From assembly GCF_025264645.1 (NCBI RefSeq), contig NZ_CP073696.1:3472001-3536000 (forward strand): a stretch of 64,000 bases of DNA. The letters are read 5' to 3'. How positions within the stretch are numbered: the stretch's first letter is position 1; each line of letters begins with the position of its first letter. This document shows, in pieces, positions 1-8,744 of this stretch. The notes below the pieces were generated by a model, which was not told the origin of the DNA, did no database searches, and worked only from the letters and a program-made list of their open reading frames with translations. This stretch comes from Edaphobacter lichenicola. Lineage in GTDB: Bacteria > Acidobacteriota > Terriglobia > Terriglobales > Acidobacteriaceae. A program made the translations under genes and the position numbers.

Positions 1-879
1 ACGCTGCTCCACAATCTCGCGCATCCCTTCAGGCACAAGAGCCATCACACGCAGCCTCGATTCCGCGAATCGCTCCCGCGCTGCCTCCTCATTCGGAGCA
101 TGCATCAACCGAGTCGTCAGATTTCCGTGATCAGCAGCATCTCGCTGCTCCAGTTCTTCAGACTTCTGATCCAGCTCCCACAACTCCCACTGCGCAACGT
201 TCGCATTGAGCCACGCCATCCGCGAAAGCGTCAGCAACGCCATCCCACGAGGCACAATCAGCTTCAACCCTTGATAGACCCGTCGCCCATCCCCTGACTC
301 TCGGCAGTGCTTCAGCCACAAGATCCCCAGCGTCAGAATGCCATCCACCGTAGCCTGCGTCTCCTCCTCATTCACGGCGATCACAGCCCAGGCCTTCTGC
401 CCCTGCACCAATGAACCCCGCGCATACGCAGGCCCAAAGCTCTTTTCCAGATCCATCGCAGTACGAAATGCATCGGTCTTGAACTCGGGAAAGCTACGTA
501 GAAGCACCCGATCCAGCACACGCAGATACTTCACACGCGTAGCCTCACGCGTAGACGGCGTTCGGCGATCACGATCAGTTACAAGTTCCAGCGTCTGTGG
601 CTTTGTCTGTCCAAAGCGATGCGTACTCAGTCGCAGCACTCCATTGCGCAGCGTCGTGCCACTCACCCGCCGCACAAGATTGCGCTCTTCACCCCAGAGA
701 TGCAGCGTGCAGCGACCATGCTCGGTCGCAAGCTTGTACTTCGCCTCGCGCATGTCGAAGAGAACCTTGCCATCTTCAAGCACGACGGCACGAGGAGATT
801 CAGCGAGAAAGGATTCAAGTGCAGCGGAGATCTGTTCCACCGTCTGCACGGGCTCCGCGGAGGAAGCTCTTGGCGGCAT
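1..879 (-). CDS. unknown protein, 3' end beyond window
   Basis: An open frame runs on the minus strand from an ATG at 877-879 off the left edge, giving 293 residues without a stop. The start is supported by AAGG about 8 bases upstream of the ATG. The protein is charged and soluble, with no signal peptide or membrane segment. It opens with a Ser/Ala-rich tail, followed by a segment of short strands (AVVLEDGKVLFDMREAKYKL, then RCTLHLWGEERNLVRRV), then helical sequence rich in Glu, Arg and Trp. I do not recognise a family and propose no function. The competing plus-strand frames over this stretch have unnatural Arg/Ser/Pro-rich composition and look like antisense shadows. It transcribes leftward; its partners lie outside the window. 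Confidence 0.72.
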   Translation of the reverse strand, partial: MPPRASSAEPVQTVEQISAALESFLAESPRAVVLEDGKVLFDMREAKYKLATEHGRCTLHLWGEERNLVRRVSGTTLRNGVLRLSTHRFGQTKPQTLELVTDRDRRTPSTREATRVKYLRVLDRVLLRSFPEFKTDAFRTAMDLEKSFGPAYARGSLVQGQKAWAVIAVNEEETQATVDGILTLGILWLKHCRESGDGRRVYQGLKLIVPRGMALLTLSRMAWLNANVAQWELWELDQKSEELEQRDAADHGNLTTRLMHAPNEEAARERFAESRLRVMALVPEGMREIVEQR

Positions 880-935
880 AGCCGAACCTTAACACATTTA
901 CGCATGTGCCGCGGAGTGGAGAAGAGCGGCGGAAC

Positions 936-1358
936 CTACAAAGCAAGCTTGAAGTGGAAGTCCGAGATTCGCAGACCATGGCGGAAGTAAAATGCGTGAG
1001 CCTCGTGACGTTGTGTTCCCGAGTCGAGCATGAAGGTCGTACATCCGGCTTCCTTTGCCAGAGCGATCAACCAGGTCAGCATTGACTCGCCGTGCCCCTT
1101 GGAGCGCGCAGCTTCATCGGTCACCAGGTCATCCACATAGAGCGTCTTGCCACTCCACAAAAGCGTCTGCACACGAAAACCCGCAACCGAGACGATGGCG
1201 TCTTCTACCTCAAGAAACGCGAGCTGGTAGCCCTCGGCCTGCTGAGTCTGGATGCGCGCGACAAACTCGCTTGCAACGAGCATCGGACGCAGCTGTAGCA
1301 TCACCGGAAAGCAGCGATCGATCTCGCTCGGCATAGTAGCTATCTGAATATTCGGCAT
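936..1358 (-). CDS. GNAT family N-acetyltransferase
   Basis: Predicted 140-residue acetyltransferase of the GNAT fold, which would move an acetyl group from acetyl-CoA to an unknown amine. The core beta4 strand (KTLYVDDLVTDEAARSKGHG) ends in a variant of the R/Q-x-x-G-x-G/A acetyl-CoA loop, RSKGHG. It is followed by the usual helix and by HEAHAFYFRHGLRISDFHF, the C-terminal 'AxxFYxxxGF'-like motif. The ATG at 1358 (MPNIQIATMPSE) is preferred: the frame could open 24 codons earlier, but that would overlap the upstream DinB-like gene. It lies 11 bases downstream of that gene's stop and is probably co-transcribed with it. Substrate unknown. Confidence 0.82.
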   Translation of the reverse strand: MPNIQIATMPSEIDRCFPVMLQLRPMLVASEFVARIQTQQAEGYQLAFLEVEDAIVSVAGFRVQTLLWSGKTLYVDDLVTDEAARSKGHGESMLTWLIALAKEAGCTTFMLDSGTQRHEAHAFYFRHGLRISDFHFKLAL

Positions 1359-1369
1359 GTCGTGGTTCG

Positions 1370-1903
1370 TTACCAGTTTTCTTTGGCGCGCAGATGCGTG
1401 ATCTGCGCAACGTGATGACGCGAGTGCCACGCGTAGGTCAGTGCGGCAAGTTCAACCGACACCGGACCATCTTCCGGATGGTTGTACCCTCGCAACCACT
1501 GCTGTTCATGGAGAGACTGCAACAGCATCACCCACCGCGCATGGAGCGCTTCGATCAACTCCAGCGACCACTCGATCGGGGCCGTCATATCGTGCAACCG
1601 TGCCCAGGCGGCTTCATCATACGGCTTCACTACAGGCCAATCTTCGGTCAGCGCGAGCTTAATCCGGACCACAGCATTCATGTGGCTGTCCGCGACATGA
1701 TGCACCACCTGCCGTAGCGTCCAGCCACCGTCACGATAGGGAGTACTCAGCTGCGCGAAGCTCAATCCATCAACCGCATTGCGCAGCTGCTCGGGCAGCT
1801 CGGCCAGGGTTGCAATCGCCCCGGTGCGCTCATCCGGCGTGATGGTTGCAGGCGCTTCAAAATCGCCAATGGGATACCTCGGGTCAACATCACTCAGAGC
1901 CAT
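1370..1903 (-). CDS. DinB/YfiT-like metal-dependent protein
   Basis: 177 residues in the four-helix DinB/YfiT superfamily, which includes bacillithiol-dependent transferases and putative metal hydrolases. Family-typical features are RYPIGDFEAP near the N-terminus (YfiT signature), QVVHHVADSHMN in the middle and HSRHHVAQI near the end. Together these supply the three His ligands expected to hold one metal ion. The start at 1903 (MALSDVDPRYPIG) has a GGAAGGGGG ribosome-binding region just upstream and matches the family N-terminus; a longer frame to 1981 would run further into the divergent gene's leader. First gene of a two-gene unit with the GNAT gene. A thiol-transfer role is inferred from family only. 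Confidence 0.85.
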   Translation of the reverse strand: MALSDVDPRYPIGDFEAPATITPDERTGAIATLAELPEQLRNAVDGLSFAQLSTPYRDGGWTLRQVVHHVADSHMNAVVRIKLALTEDWPVVKPYDEAAWARLHDMTAPIEWSLELIEALHARWVMLLQSLHEQQWLRGYNHPEDGPVSVELAALTYAWHSRHHVAQITHLRAKENW

Positions 1904-1986
1904 ACGCCCCCTTCCACACCTAACATGCAACTTAGCACACGGCGTTGTGTAACCTCTATGAAGATTCTGCTCAGGACCCAAAGCTT

Positions 1987-2859
1987 ATGATGCGTTCGTT
2001 TGCCACACATGTCGTTGCACTGTTTGTCGTTGCCACGACGCTCTCTGCGCAGCAAAATCACCTTCATGCTGATGCCACTACGCCCCCTGCGACAGACCGC
2101 ACCTATGTGGGCTTCGATAACAATGAATACCCGGGAGATGAAGCTTTGCCCGTATTGCGGCGACACTTTGCTTTTGCTGGATACTGGCTTAACAATCCGC
2201 CCGGCGAAGACCACAACAGCTGGCAGGGCAAGCGCGAGGTCTTACTTCGCAACGGTTTCGGCTTCATGGTGCTGGCCAACGGTCGGCTCGAAGCGGCGAT
2301 CAAGAAGTCGAAGCGAACCGGCGTCACCCCTGCAGCGCTCGGAGCCAGGGACGCAGCAGACGCCATCGCAGCCGCAAAGCGCGAGCACTTCCCTGCTAAT
2401 ACCATCCTCTTTCTGGACCAGGAAGAAGGCGGCCGTCTCACCGCCGATCAGTCCGCGTACCTCCTGGCATGGACCGAAGGAGTCGCCCGCTCAGGCTATC
2501 TCCCCGGCGCCTACGCCAGCGGCCAGCCCGTCAACGACGCCCCCGGCAAGACCATCACCACAATCCAGGACATCCGCGAGCAGGTCGCAGCCCAGCACCT
2601 CCATGAGATTGCAATGTGGGTCTATCAGGACGCCTGCCCCCCGGCCAACGGCTGCACCATGCAACCTCCACCCCTGTCCGCCAGCGGCACATCAGGCGTC
2701 ACGGCGTGGCAGTACGCGCAGTCTCCCCGCCGCAGGGAGATCACCGCAGCGTGCAGCAAAACCTACGCCTCCGACGGCAACTGCTACGCCCCCGAACTTC
2801 CCAGATTTACCTTGGATCTAAGTGTTTCCAGCTCCGCCGACCCCTCGCACGGCCGCTGA
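1987..2859 (+). CDS. exported DUF1906 (glycoside-hydrolase-like) protein
   Basis: 290 residues. The N-terminus (MMRSFATHVVALFVVATTLS, then AQQ) is a clear Sec signal peptide. The mature part matches the DUF1906/Rv2525c-like TIM-barrel family: YVGFDNNEYPGDEALPVL at the first strand, FAFAGYWLN, and TILFLDQEEGGRLTADQ, where acidic residues sit at strand ends as in GH25-like hydrolases. Members are thought to act on cell-wall glycans, but the activity is not established. Four Cys in the last third (DACPPANGC, CSKTYASDGNCY) suggest disulphides, consistent with export. ATGs at 1987 and 1990 are both possible. Divergent from the DinB-like gene, with 83 bases between the starts. Confidence 0.83.
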   Translation: MMRSFATHVVALFVVATTLSAQQNHLHADATTPPATDRTYVGFDNNEYPGDEALPVLRRHFAFAGYWLNNPPGEDHNSWQGKREVLLRNGFGFMVLANGRLEAAIKKSKRTGVTPAALGARDAADAIAAAKREHFPANTILFLDQEEGGRLTADQSAYLLAWTEGVARSGYLPGAYASGQPVNDAPGKTITTIQDIREQVAAQHLHEIAMWVYQDACPPANGCTMQPPPLSASGTSGVTAWQYAQSPRRREITAACSKTYASDGNCYAPELPRFTLDLSVSSSADPSHGR

Positions 2860-2941
2860 ACACTCCAACGCGAAGCCCACCCAATAATCCAGAAAATATG
2901 ACCATAACGCATACTTCGCCGGCACCCGCGCGACAGTGCTA

Positions 2942-2979
2942 TTGCCGCAGCCCTCTGCGAAGCCTAGAATCAATCTAGA
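2942..2979 (+). promoter_or_regulatory. predicted promoter giving a leaderless tldD mRNA
   Basis: TTGCCG at 2942-2947, a 17-base spacer, then TAGAAT at 2965-2970 form a good vegetative-type promoter. Transcription would start about 7-9 bases after the -10 box, essentially at the tldD ATG (2979). No Shine-Dalgarno sequence is seen before that ATG. Inferred, not mapped. Confidence 0.55.
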
Positions 2980-4421
2980 TGACCATACCCCCTCCCGACC
3001 ACAAACGCTACTTCATCGAGAAACTTGGTTTGTCGGAACGCCTGATGGAACGCTGCCTGGGGGAAGCCCTCTCAGCGGGAGGCGAGTACGCTGACCTTTA
3101 TTTTGAGTCGGTTACCTCAACTTCCTTAGGTATCGACGAATCCCTGGTCAAATCCGCAAGTCAAGGAATCAGCGTAGGCTGTGGCATCCGCGTCGTCTCC
3201 GGCGAGCGCACCGGCTACGCCTACACCGACGACCTTTCGAGCGACCGCCTCCTCCGAGCAGCGCGAACTGCGGCCCTGATCGCCAACGGCCCAGCCAAAG
3301 AGCTGATGAGCGGCTTCCGCCAGACCGATACCCCCTCGCTCTATCCCGTCGCCGGTGCAACAAGCGACGCCGAGATCGCCGCCAAGCTCGACCTTATCCA
3401 GCGCGCCGACAAGGCCGCCCGCGCCTACGACTCTCGCATCACCCAGGTCCGCGCCGGCTTCAACGATGAGCTTCGCCGCATCCTCGTCGCAGCCTCCGAC
3501 GGCACCTTCGCCAGCGACACCCAGCCACTCGCTCGCCTCAACGTCTTCGTCATCGCTCAGGACGGCGTCAACACCGCTCGCGGCACCAGCGGCGGCGGTG
3601 GTCGCGTCACCATGGACTTCTTCGAAGGCGACAAATCCCCCGAACACCACGCCCGCGAGGCCGCCCGAACCGCAATCCTGCAACTAGGAGCCATCGAAGC
3701 CCCCGCCGGCGAGATGCCCGTCGTCCTCGGCCCCGGCTGGCCCGGCGTCCTGCTCCACGAAGCCGTCGGTCACGGCCTCGAAGCCGACTTCAACCGCAAA
3801 AAAACCTCAGCCTTCGCGGGCCTCATCGGCCAGCAGGTAGCCAGCTCCAAGGTTACCGTGGTCGACAACGGCCTCATGCCCGGTCGTCGCGGCTCCATCA
3901 ACATGGACGACGAAGGCAATCCAACCCAGGAGACCGTCCTTATCGAGAACGGCATCCTCAAAGGCTTCCTCACCGACAAGCTCAACGGACGTCTGATGAA
4001 CACGCCCAGCACCGGCAGCGGTCGCCGCGAGAGCTACCACCACATCCCGATGCCACGCATGACCAACACCTACATGCTCAACGGCGAAGACATGCCCGAA
4101 GACATCATCAAGAGCGTCAAACGCGGCCTCTACGCCGTGAACTTCGGCGGTGGTCAGGTCGACATCACCAACGGCAAATTCGTCTTCTCCGCCAGCGAGG
4201 CTTACCTGATCGAAGACGGCAAAGTAACACGTCCAGTCAAGGGAGCGACCTTGATCGGCAACGGTCCTGAAGCGCTGAAGTATGTATCCATGGTCGGGAA
4301 TGACCTTGCCTTGGATGAGGGCATTGGCACCTGCGGCAAAGCCGGGCAGAGCGTGCCCGTCGGCGTGGGCATGCCCACAGTAAAGCTCGACCGCATGACG
4401 GTCGGGGGAACGGGACAATAA
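2979..4421 (+). CDS. tldD: TldD zinc metallopeptidase subunit
   Basis: 480 residues, the usual TldD length. TldD and TldE (PmbA) form a cytoplasmic heterodimer that degrades unfolded peptides and matures some ribosomally made peptides. The catalytic zinc site is visible: HEAVGHGLEAD places H260-E261-x3-H265. The C-terminal TCGKAGQSVPVG stretch carries the conserved Cys (about C452) typical of the subunit that binds zinc. The gene begins at its predicted transcription start. Its TAA overlaps the ATG of the following small gene by one base, so the two are translationally coupled. The partner tldE lies about 2.5 kb downstream, on the same strand but separated by a gene on the other strand. Confidence 0.96.
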   Translation: MTIPPPDHKRYFIEKLGLSERLMERCLGEALSAGGEYADLYFESVTSTSLGIDESLVKSASQGISVGCGIRVVSGERTGYAYTDDLSSDRLLRAARTAALIANGPAKELMSGFRQTDTPSLYPVAGATSDAEIAAKLDLIQRADKAARAYDSRITQVRAGFNDELRRILVAASDGTFASDTQPLARLNVFVIAQDGVNTARGTSGGGGRVTMDFFEGDKSPEHHAREAARTAILQLGAIEAPAGEMPVVLGPGWPGVLLHEAVGHGLEADFNRKKTSAFAGLIGQQVASSKVTVVDNGLMPGRRGSINMDDEGNPTQETVLIENGILKGFLTDKLNGRLMNTPSTGSGRRESYHHIPMPRMTNTYMLNGEDMPEDIIKSVKRGLYAVNFGGGQVDITNGKFVFSASEAYLIEDGKVTRPVKGATLIGNGPEALKYVSMVGNDLALDEGIGTCGKAGQSVPVGVGMPTVKLDRMTVGGTGQ

Positions 4422-4729
4422 TGGCAGTTGAACGCGAAAAGATCTACGAGTGCGAAGTAAAACGTCGTCGCGTGAAAGTTGGCGGAGGCTATGAGCCGTT
4501 CTGGAAGGTAAAGCCGGTCGCGGACGCGTTGGTCGACAACGACACAGAGTTCCGCTGTAAGGACTGCTACGGCGTAGTCAAGCTCCTCGGCCGCAACGGC
4601 AAAACCGGCACCGTCCCCTACGTCGAACACAAGTCCCCGGCTGACTCCGCGTACTGCGCCAACGGCCTGCTCTTCAAAAAAGCAACCGACGGCCGCGAGC
4701 CCAGACATTCGGAACACCCCGTAGAGTAA
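4421..4729 (+). CDS. small Cys/His protein, copy A of tandem pair
   Basis: 102 residues, basic and soluble, starting inside the tldD stop codon (one-base overlap). The sequence places C46-x2-C49, H70 and C79 in a spacing that could bind one zinc ion, plus a conserved C11. The fold suggested is a small beta-ribbon (TEFRCKDCYGVVKL ... YVEHK ... YC). The C-x2-C...H...C arrangement resembles the N-terminal zinc ribbon of CoiA-like proteins, but that is only a pattern resemblance. Aligned without gaps to copy B (4832-5140), I count 65 identical residues of 102, including every Cys and His named. Function unknown; coupling to tldD may or may not be functional. Confidence 0.85.
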   Translation: MAVEREKIYECEVKRRRVKVGGGYEPFWKVKPVADALVDNDTEFRCKDCYGVVKLLGRNGKTGTVPYVEHKSPADSAYCANGLLFKKATDGREPRHSEHPVE

Positions 4730-4831
4730 CCCCACTGTCTTCCTGCAACAAATTCTCCTCGGCCTGCGCACGACATCGGAAAGCACCACTTATCGTTCGA
4801 CCTAACCGCATCCTGTACTCCGAGGTCTCCT

Positions 4832-5140
4832 ATGGCAACCGAACGTGAAAAATTCTACGAGTGCGAAGTAAAGCGTCGCCGTGTCAGAGCGACTGGTGGC
4901 TATGAGTCCTTCTGGAAAGTGAAGCCGATCGCGGTAGCGCTCGAAGACAACGACACAGAGTTCCGCTGCATGAGCTGCGGTGGCGCAGTGAAGCTCTTCA
5001 AGCGCCGCTCCGAAGACGGCCCGGCCACCCACATCGAACACAAGCTGAAGACTGACTCCGAGTACTGCGCCGCAGGCATGTACTTCCTCAAGGCCACCGA
5101 CGGCCGCCAGCCAAGACCTTCCGCAGCGCCCGTCCGTTAG
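4832..5140 (+). CDS. small Cys/His protein, copy B of tandem pair
   Basis: 102 residues, same length as copy A and collinear with it. The candidate metal ligands are at identical positions (C46, C49, H70, C79), and C11, the N-terminal YECEVKRRRV and the GGY...FWKVKP segment are shared. Differences cluster between residues 57 and 68 and at the last ten residues. A GAGG sequence lies just upstream of the ATG, so unlike copy A it has its own ribosome-binding site. The 102-base gap between the copies has no clear terminator. Function unknown. Confidence 0.85.
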   Translation: MATEREKFYECEVKRRRVRATGGYESFWKVKPIAVALEDNDTEFRCMSCGGAVKLFKRRSEDGPATHIEHKLKTDSEYCAAGMYFLKATDGRQPRPSAAPVR

Positions 5141-5195
5141 CGGAAGCCGCCGGACGGAACGCTACAGCCGCATCAAGACCGTATCAAGGCCCGTA

Positions 5196-6782
5196 TTAAG
5201 GCTTCTGAGCACGTCGCTCCCACAACTCCTCTGGCGCACCTTGCTCCTCCAGAGGAAACACCTGCGCCAAGTGATAGTTCTCTTGCACATACCTGCGGAA
5301 CGGCGCGGAGTTGCTAAGCGACGTCCCACCTCCGCTGTCCTGTGGAACCATCACGATGAAGCGCGCATGACGATCTTCAAGCCATGACAGAACTGCGGTC
5401 ACCTGCTCGGGCCGCGTGAAGCCATCTTCGTTGATGAACTCCACAATCGCAGGCGTATCGAGCGCGAGATAGAGGGATAAGGCAGTTTTATTGAAGAAGG
5501 GCTCATGCGGCTGAGTATGCTCCGCAAGCCATCGAAACTCATGGAACTGAAGCTGATCGACAAAAGCCGTACGGCCAATCGGTAGGTCGAGCACCGCATG
5601 CCACTGCGTCACACGATGCAACGACAACACAGCCCCAAACACAACCGCCGCCGCCCACAGAACGCCGCGAACCATCTTCATCGTCCGCGTGGCCTCGCTG
5701 CACAGCCACACAGAGACAAGAATCGCGGGGGGAGCAACCGTACACAGACGAAAGAACCTCGGCCCGCTCACGATGGAAAAAAAGAGAGCCAGCCCGACCA
5801 GGTGCAGCAACATCAGATGACGGCGCCGTCCCTGCGGCGTTTCCGTGGGTGTGCGCCAGAGCCGATAAAGACCGGCGAAGTACACGTATGGAACAACCGC
5901 ATAGATAAAAACATAAGGGATCGCTCGAAACGCGTCACCCGGCGAACCGATCCGCGGAAACTGATGAAGATACGTTCGCGGGGAGTTCACATCGCCAGTC
6001 AGAAATCGTGGAGCAAACTCCACCAGGTCGAAGTAGATAACATGCAAACCGGCCCTGTAGACGTAGTATCCAAGCACTCCGGCAACCACCGCCGCATAGG
6101 GCAGCACAAACGCCGCAAGCCGTACTCGCGTTCCCCTCGCCTCGCCGGTCGAACTCCTGTTCCACAGCAGATACAGCAGCATCGCAATGAAGACGAGAGC
6201 GCCCTGCGTCTGTGTCAGCAAGGTCGCCAGCGCGCAGAACACGCCCGCCCAGGCGACTCGCACAAGACCTTCACCTCCCATAAGAACGTTGACCGCAACC
6301 AGCGCTGCAAGCGTGCTGAACCAATGGTGCGTCAGATCGTGTGCACTGCTCAGATCAAAGACCAGGAACAGTGCGCCCGGAAGCAGGACAAGCGGACCAC
6401 GCACTATCTTTGCCGCAATCAAAGTCACAACATAGAACATCGCTAGTCCGAACGCTACTCCGCACGCCTGTATCACCCACGCATGTACGCCGAAGAGCCG
6501 GAAGACCGCCGCGTAGAAAAGGTCCGTGCCCGGAGTCACCAGTTCGAAGAAGTCGCGATACATCACACTGCCATGCAAGATGTGCACCGCCCGGCCTAAG
6601 AACAAGTCTTCGTCGCCAACAGCAACCAGAGGAACTCCCGAGAGCAGAAAGCCCCGCAGATACAAAAACACCAGCGCCCCAAACATCGAAGTCGCGAAGG
6701 CGAAACGCGAAAGACCTCTTTCCTCCAACAGCGAGGATGCATCTTCATCAATAAACCGTTTGCTGCCCTGAGCATGCTGCAC
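5196..6782 (-). CDS. multi-pass membrane glycosyltransferase-like protein (GT39/ArnT type)
   Basis: 528 residues with about ten hydrophobic segments. The first extracytoplasmic loop has VPLVAVGDEDLFLGRAVHIL followed by HGSVMYRDFFELVTPGTDLF, the acidic-residue pattern (DED...DFFE) typical of lipid-sugar-dependent GT-C enzymes of the PMT/ArnT type. The C-terminal third is a soluble domain. It would transfer a sugar from a polyprenyl-phosphate donor on the outer side of the inner membrane; acceptor unknown. The only long start is GTG at 6782 with no obvious Shine-Dalgarno, so the start is uncertain. It is convergent with the small Cys/His genes and divergent from tldE. Confidence 0.82.
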   Translation of the reverse strand: MQHAQGSKRFIDEDASSLLEERGLSRFAFATSMFGALVFLYLRGFLLSGVPLVAVGDEDLFLGRAVHILHGSVMYRDFFELVTPGTDLFYAAVFRLFGVHAWVIQACGVAFGLAMFYVVTLIAAKIVRGPLVLLPGALFLVFDLSSAHDLTHHWFSTLAALVAVNVLMGGEGLVRVAWAGVFCALATLLTQTQGALVFIAMLLYLLWNRSSTGEARGTRVRLAAFVLPYAAVVAGVLGYYVYRAGLHVIYFDLVEFAPRFLTGDVNSPRTYLHQFPRIGSPGDAFRAIPYVFIYAVVPYVYFAGLYRLWRTPTETPQGRRRHLMLLHLVGLALFFSIVSGPRFFRLCTVAPPAILVSVWLCSEATRTMKMVRGVLWAAAVVFGAVLSLHRVTQWHAVLDLPIGRTAFVDQLQFHEFRWLAEHTQPHEPFFNKTALSLYLALDTPAIVEFINEDGFTRPEQVTAVLSWLEDRHARFIVMVPQDSGGGTSLSNSAPFRRYVQENYHLAQVFPLEEQGAPEELWERRAQKP

Positions 6783-6961
6783 ACTGGCAATCGTAACGAA
6801 TCAAAATCTATAAACCCACTCCACAAGCCATATTTTGAGAACAAAGTGACACAACCGCGGCGATACGCCAACCAGGCATATTCGCAAAACATCTTCTCGC
6901 TTTCGTGCTGCCCATAAACCGCTCCTCCTCTCCCTATCCGAAAAGCGTTATCCTCAAACTA

Positions 6962-8350
6962 ATGCCGACTCAGACCTCCACCGACCTCCAAGCCCTCGCC
7001 GCAGACGTCCTCTCAAAAGCCCTGAAAGCCGGAGCCACCGATGCCGAGGCCGTCGTCTACGAAGGCGACGAATTTTCGGCGCTCGTGCGGCTTGGACAAG
7101 TCGAAACCCTGAAAGAATCAGGTTCACGCGCAGTTGGTCTCCGTGTCTTCCTCAACTCCGGCAACACCCAGCGCACCGCCAGCACCTCCTCCTCCGACTT
7201 TTCGAGCGAGAGCATCACACGCCTGGTCGATGGCGCCATCACCCTCGCCAGGATCACCAGCGAAGATCCATTCGCAGGCCTGCCTGAAGCGCACGAGTTC
7301 GGAAAGATCGAAGAGGATCAGCACCTCTACTTCGACGATGTGAACGCGATGCCGCCAGCCGAGCGCATCGACATCGCCCGCCGCACAGAGGCTGCTGCCA
7401 TGGCCTACGACACGCGCATCCAGAACTCCGGCGGCGGCGACTTCGACACCTCCACCTCGCACAAAATCCTGATGAACTCCCGCGGCTTCACCGGTGAATA
7501 CCGACGCAGCTACTGTGGCTTCTCCGCCGCGCCCATCGCCCAGGATGAAAAAGGGGGCATGCAGCGCAACTACTGGTTCTCCAACTCACGCACCGTAACA
7601 AAACTCGAGAACCCCGAAGAGATCGGCCAGGAAGCCGCACGGCGCACCTTGAAGCGCCTCGGCGCGCGTCAGGTCAAAACACAAAAAGCCCCAGTAGTCT
7701 TCTCGCCCGAGATCGCGCGCTCCATCATCGGCAACATCTTCGACGCAGCCAACGGCGACGCCATCTACCGCAACGCCTCCTTCTTCAGCGGCATGCTGGG
7801 CGAGCGCGTCGCAGGCGACAACATCACCGTCATCGATGACGGCACCATCATTCACGACGGCATCGGCGGGTTCGGCACGAAGCCGTTCGACGGCGAAGGC
7901 CTCCCCACCCGTCGCACCGTGCTCGTCGAACGCGGCATCCTGAAGAACTACGTGATGAACACCTACACCGCCCGCAAGCTCAACATGAAGTCCACCGGCA
8001 ACGCCTCACGCGGACTCGCCGGCAACCCCGGCATCGGCGCCGGCAACTTCTTCCTCGAAGCCGGCACCCTCACGCCAGAACAAATTATCGGTGATATCAA
8101 ATCCGGCCTCTACGTCACCGAAACGATGGGCTTCGGCGTCAACCTCGTCACCGGCGACTACTCACAAGGCGCCAGCGGCCTCTGGATCGAGAACGGCGAA
8201 CTCGCCTACCCCGTCGAAGAGATCACCATCGCCGGCAACCTCAAAGACATGTACAAAAACATCGTCGCCATCGGCAACGACCTCGTCTTCCGCGGAGCCA
8301 GCGCCGCCCCCACCATGCGCATCGAAGGCATGACCATCGCGGGCGCGTAA
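6962..8350 (+). CDS. tldE: TldE/PmbA, non-catalytic partner of TldD
   Basis: 462 residues homologous in layout to TldD but without the HExxxH motif, as expected for PmbA/TldE, which pairs with TldD to build the peptide channel. Recognisable segments include the N-terminal TDAEAVVYEGDEFSALVRLG, DFDTSTSHKILMNSRGF, the central GDNITVIDDGTIIHDGIGGF, and GNLKDMYKNIVAIGNDLVFR near the end. The ATG at 6962 is preferred over a start at 6905 because it matches the usual N-terminus. The interruption by a minus-strand gene means tldE needs its own promoter; a TATCCT-like -10 lies at 6949-6954 but I see no convincing -35. Confidence 0.94.
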   Translation: MPTQTSTDLQALAADVLSKALKAGATDAEAVVYEGDEFSALVRLGQVETLKESGSRAVGLRVFLNSGNTQRTASTSSSDFSSESITRLVDGAITLARITSEDPFAGLPEAHEFGKIEEDQHLYFDDVNAMPPAERIDIARRTEAAAMAYDTRIQNSGGGDFDTSTSHKILMNSRGFTGEYRRSYCGFSAAPIAQDEKGGMQRNYWFSNSRTVTKLENPEEIGQEAARRTLKRLGARQVKTQKAPVVFSPEIARSIIGNIFDAANGDAIYRNASFFSGMLGERVAGDNITVIDDGTIIHDGIGGFGTKPFDGEGLPTRRTVLVERGILKNYVMNTYTARKLNMKSTGNASRGLAGNPGIGAGNFFLEAGTLTPEQIIGDIKSGLYVTETMGFGVNLVTGDYSQGASGLWIENGELAYPVEEITIAGNLKDMYKNIVAIGNDLVFRGASAAPTMRIEGMTIAGA

Positions 8351-8359
8351 CGTTAGCCG

Positions 8360-8671
8360 TTACAAAGGATCGCCAAACTCCCGACGCGTTTCTCGTGCGC
8401 TTTGCCACGACGACCAAACGTAGCCTGCCCTCAATACAAACCAGAGAAATAGAGCCATTGCGAGCAGAAGAAGATACTTCCCTATAGCCTCCCAATAACG
8501 ATGCAGTGAGTGCCCGTATAAAAATGGAACTACGCAGAGGATGTCTAAGAGAAGTACCGCGCCTGCCCAGATCGCTGCCCTGTTCATTTTTTTTTGCCGC
8601 TTTGCTACATGCTCTTCGAATTCAGCTGCTTCTTTCGCATCCCATTGTTCTTGTGGCTCGACATTAAACAT
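8360..8671 (-). CDS. small two-span membrane protein
   Basis: 103 residues with two hydrophobic helices (AAIWAGAVLLLDILCVVPFL and KYLLLLAMALFLWFVLRAGY), a charged N-terminal tail rich in Glu/Lys (EQWDAKEAAEFEEHVAKRQK) and a basic C-terminus. Both ends are predicted cytoplasmic. No family recognised. Convergent with tldE (stops about 9 bases apart) and divergent from the UvrC-like gene. Confidence 0.68.
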   Translation of the reverse strand: MFNVEPQEQWDAKEAAEFEEHVAKRQKKMNRAAIWAGAVLLLDILCVVPFLYGHSLHRYWEAIGKYLLLLAMALFLWFVLRAGYVWSSWQSARETRREFGDPL

Positions 8672-8707
8672 TTTGGGCCTCGTACAACTTCTGACACCTC
8701 ATCCTAA

Positions 8708-8744
8708 CCGACACGCTTCGCGTTCGCGACTACAATTCTCCCTG
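8708..8744 (+). promoter_or_regulatory. predicted promoter with leaderless GTG start
   Basis: CCGACA at 8708-8713, a 17-base spacer and TACAAT at 8731-8736 lie so that transcription would begin at or next to the GTG start at 8744. There is no Shine-Dalgarno sequence in between. Inferred only. Confidence 0.45.
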
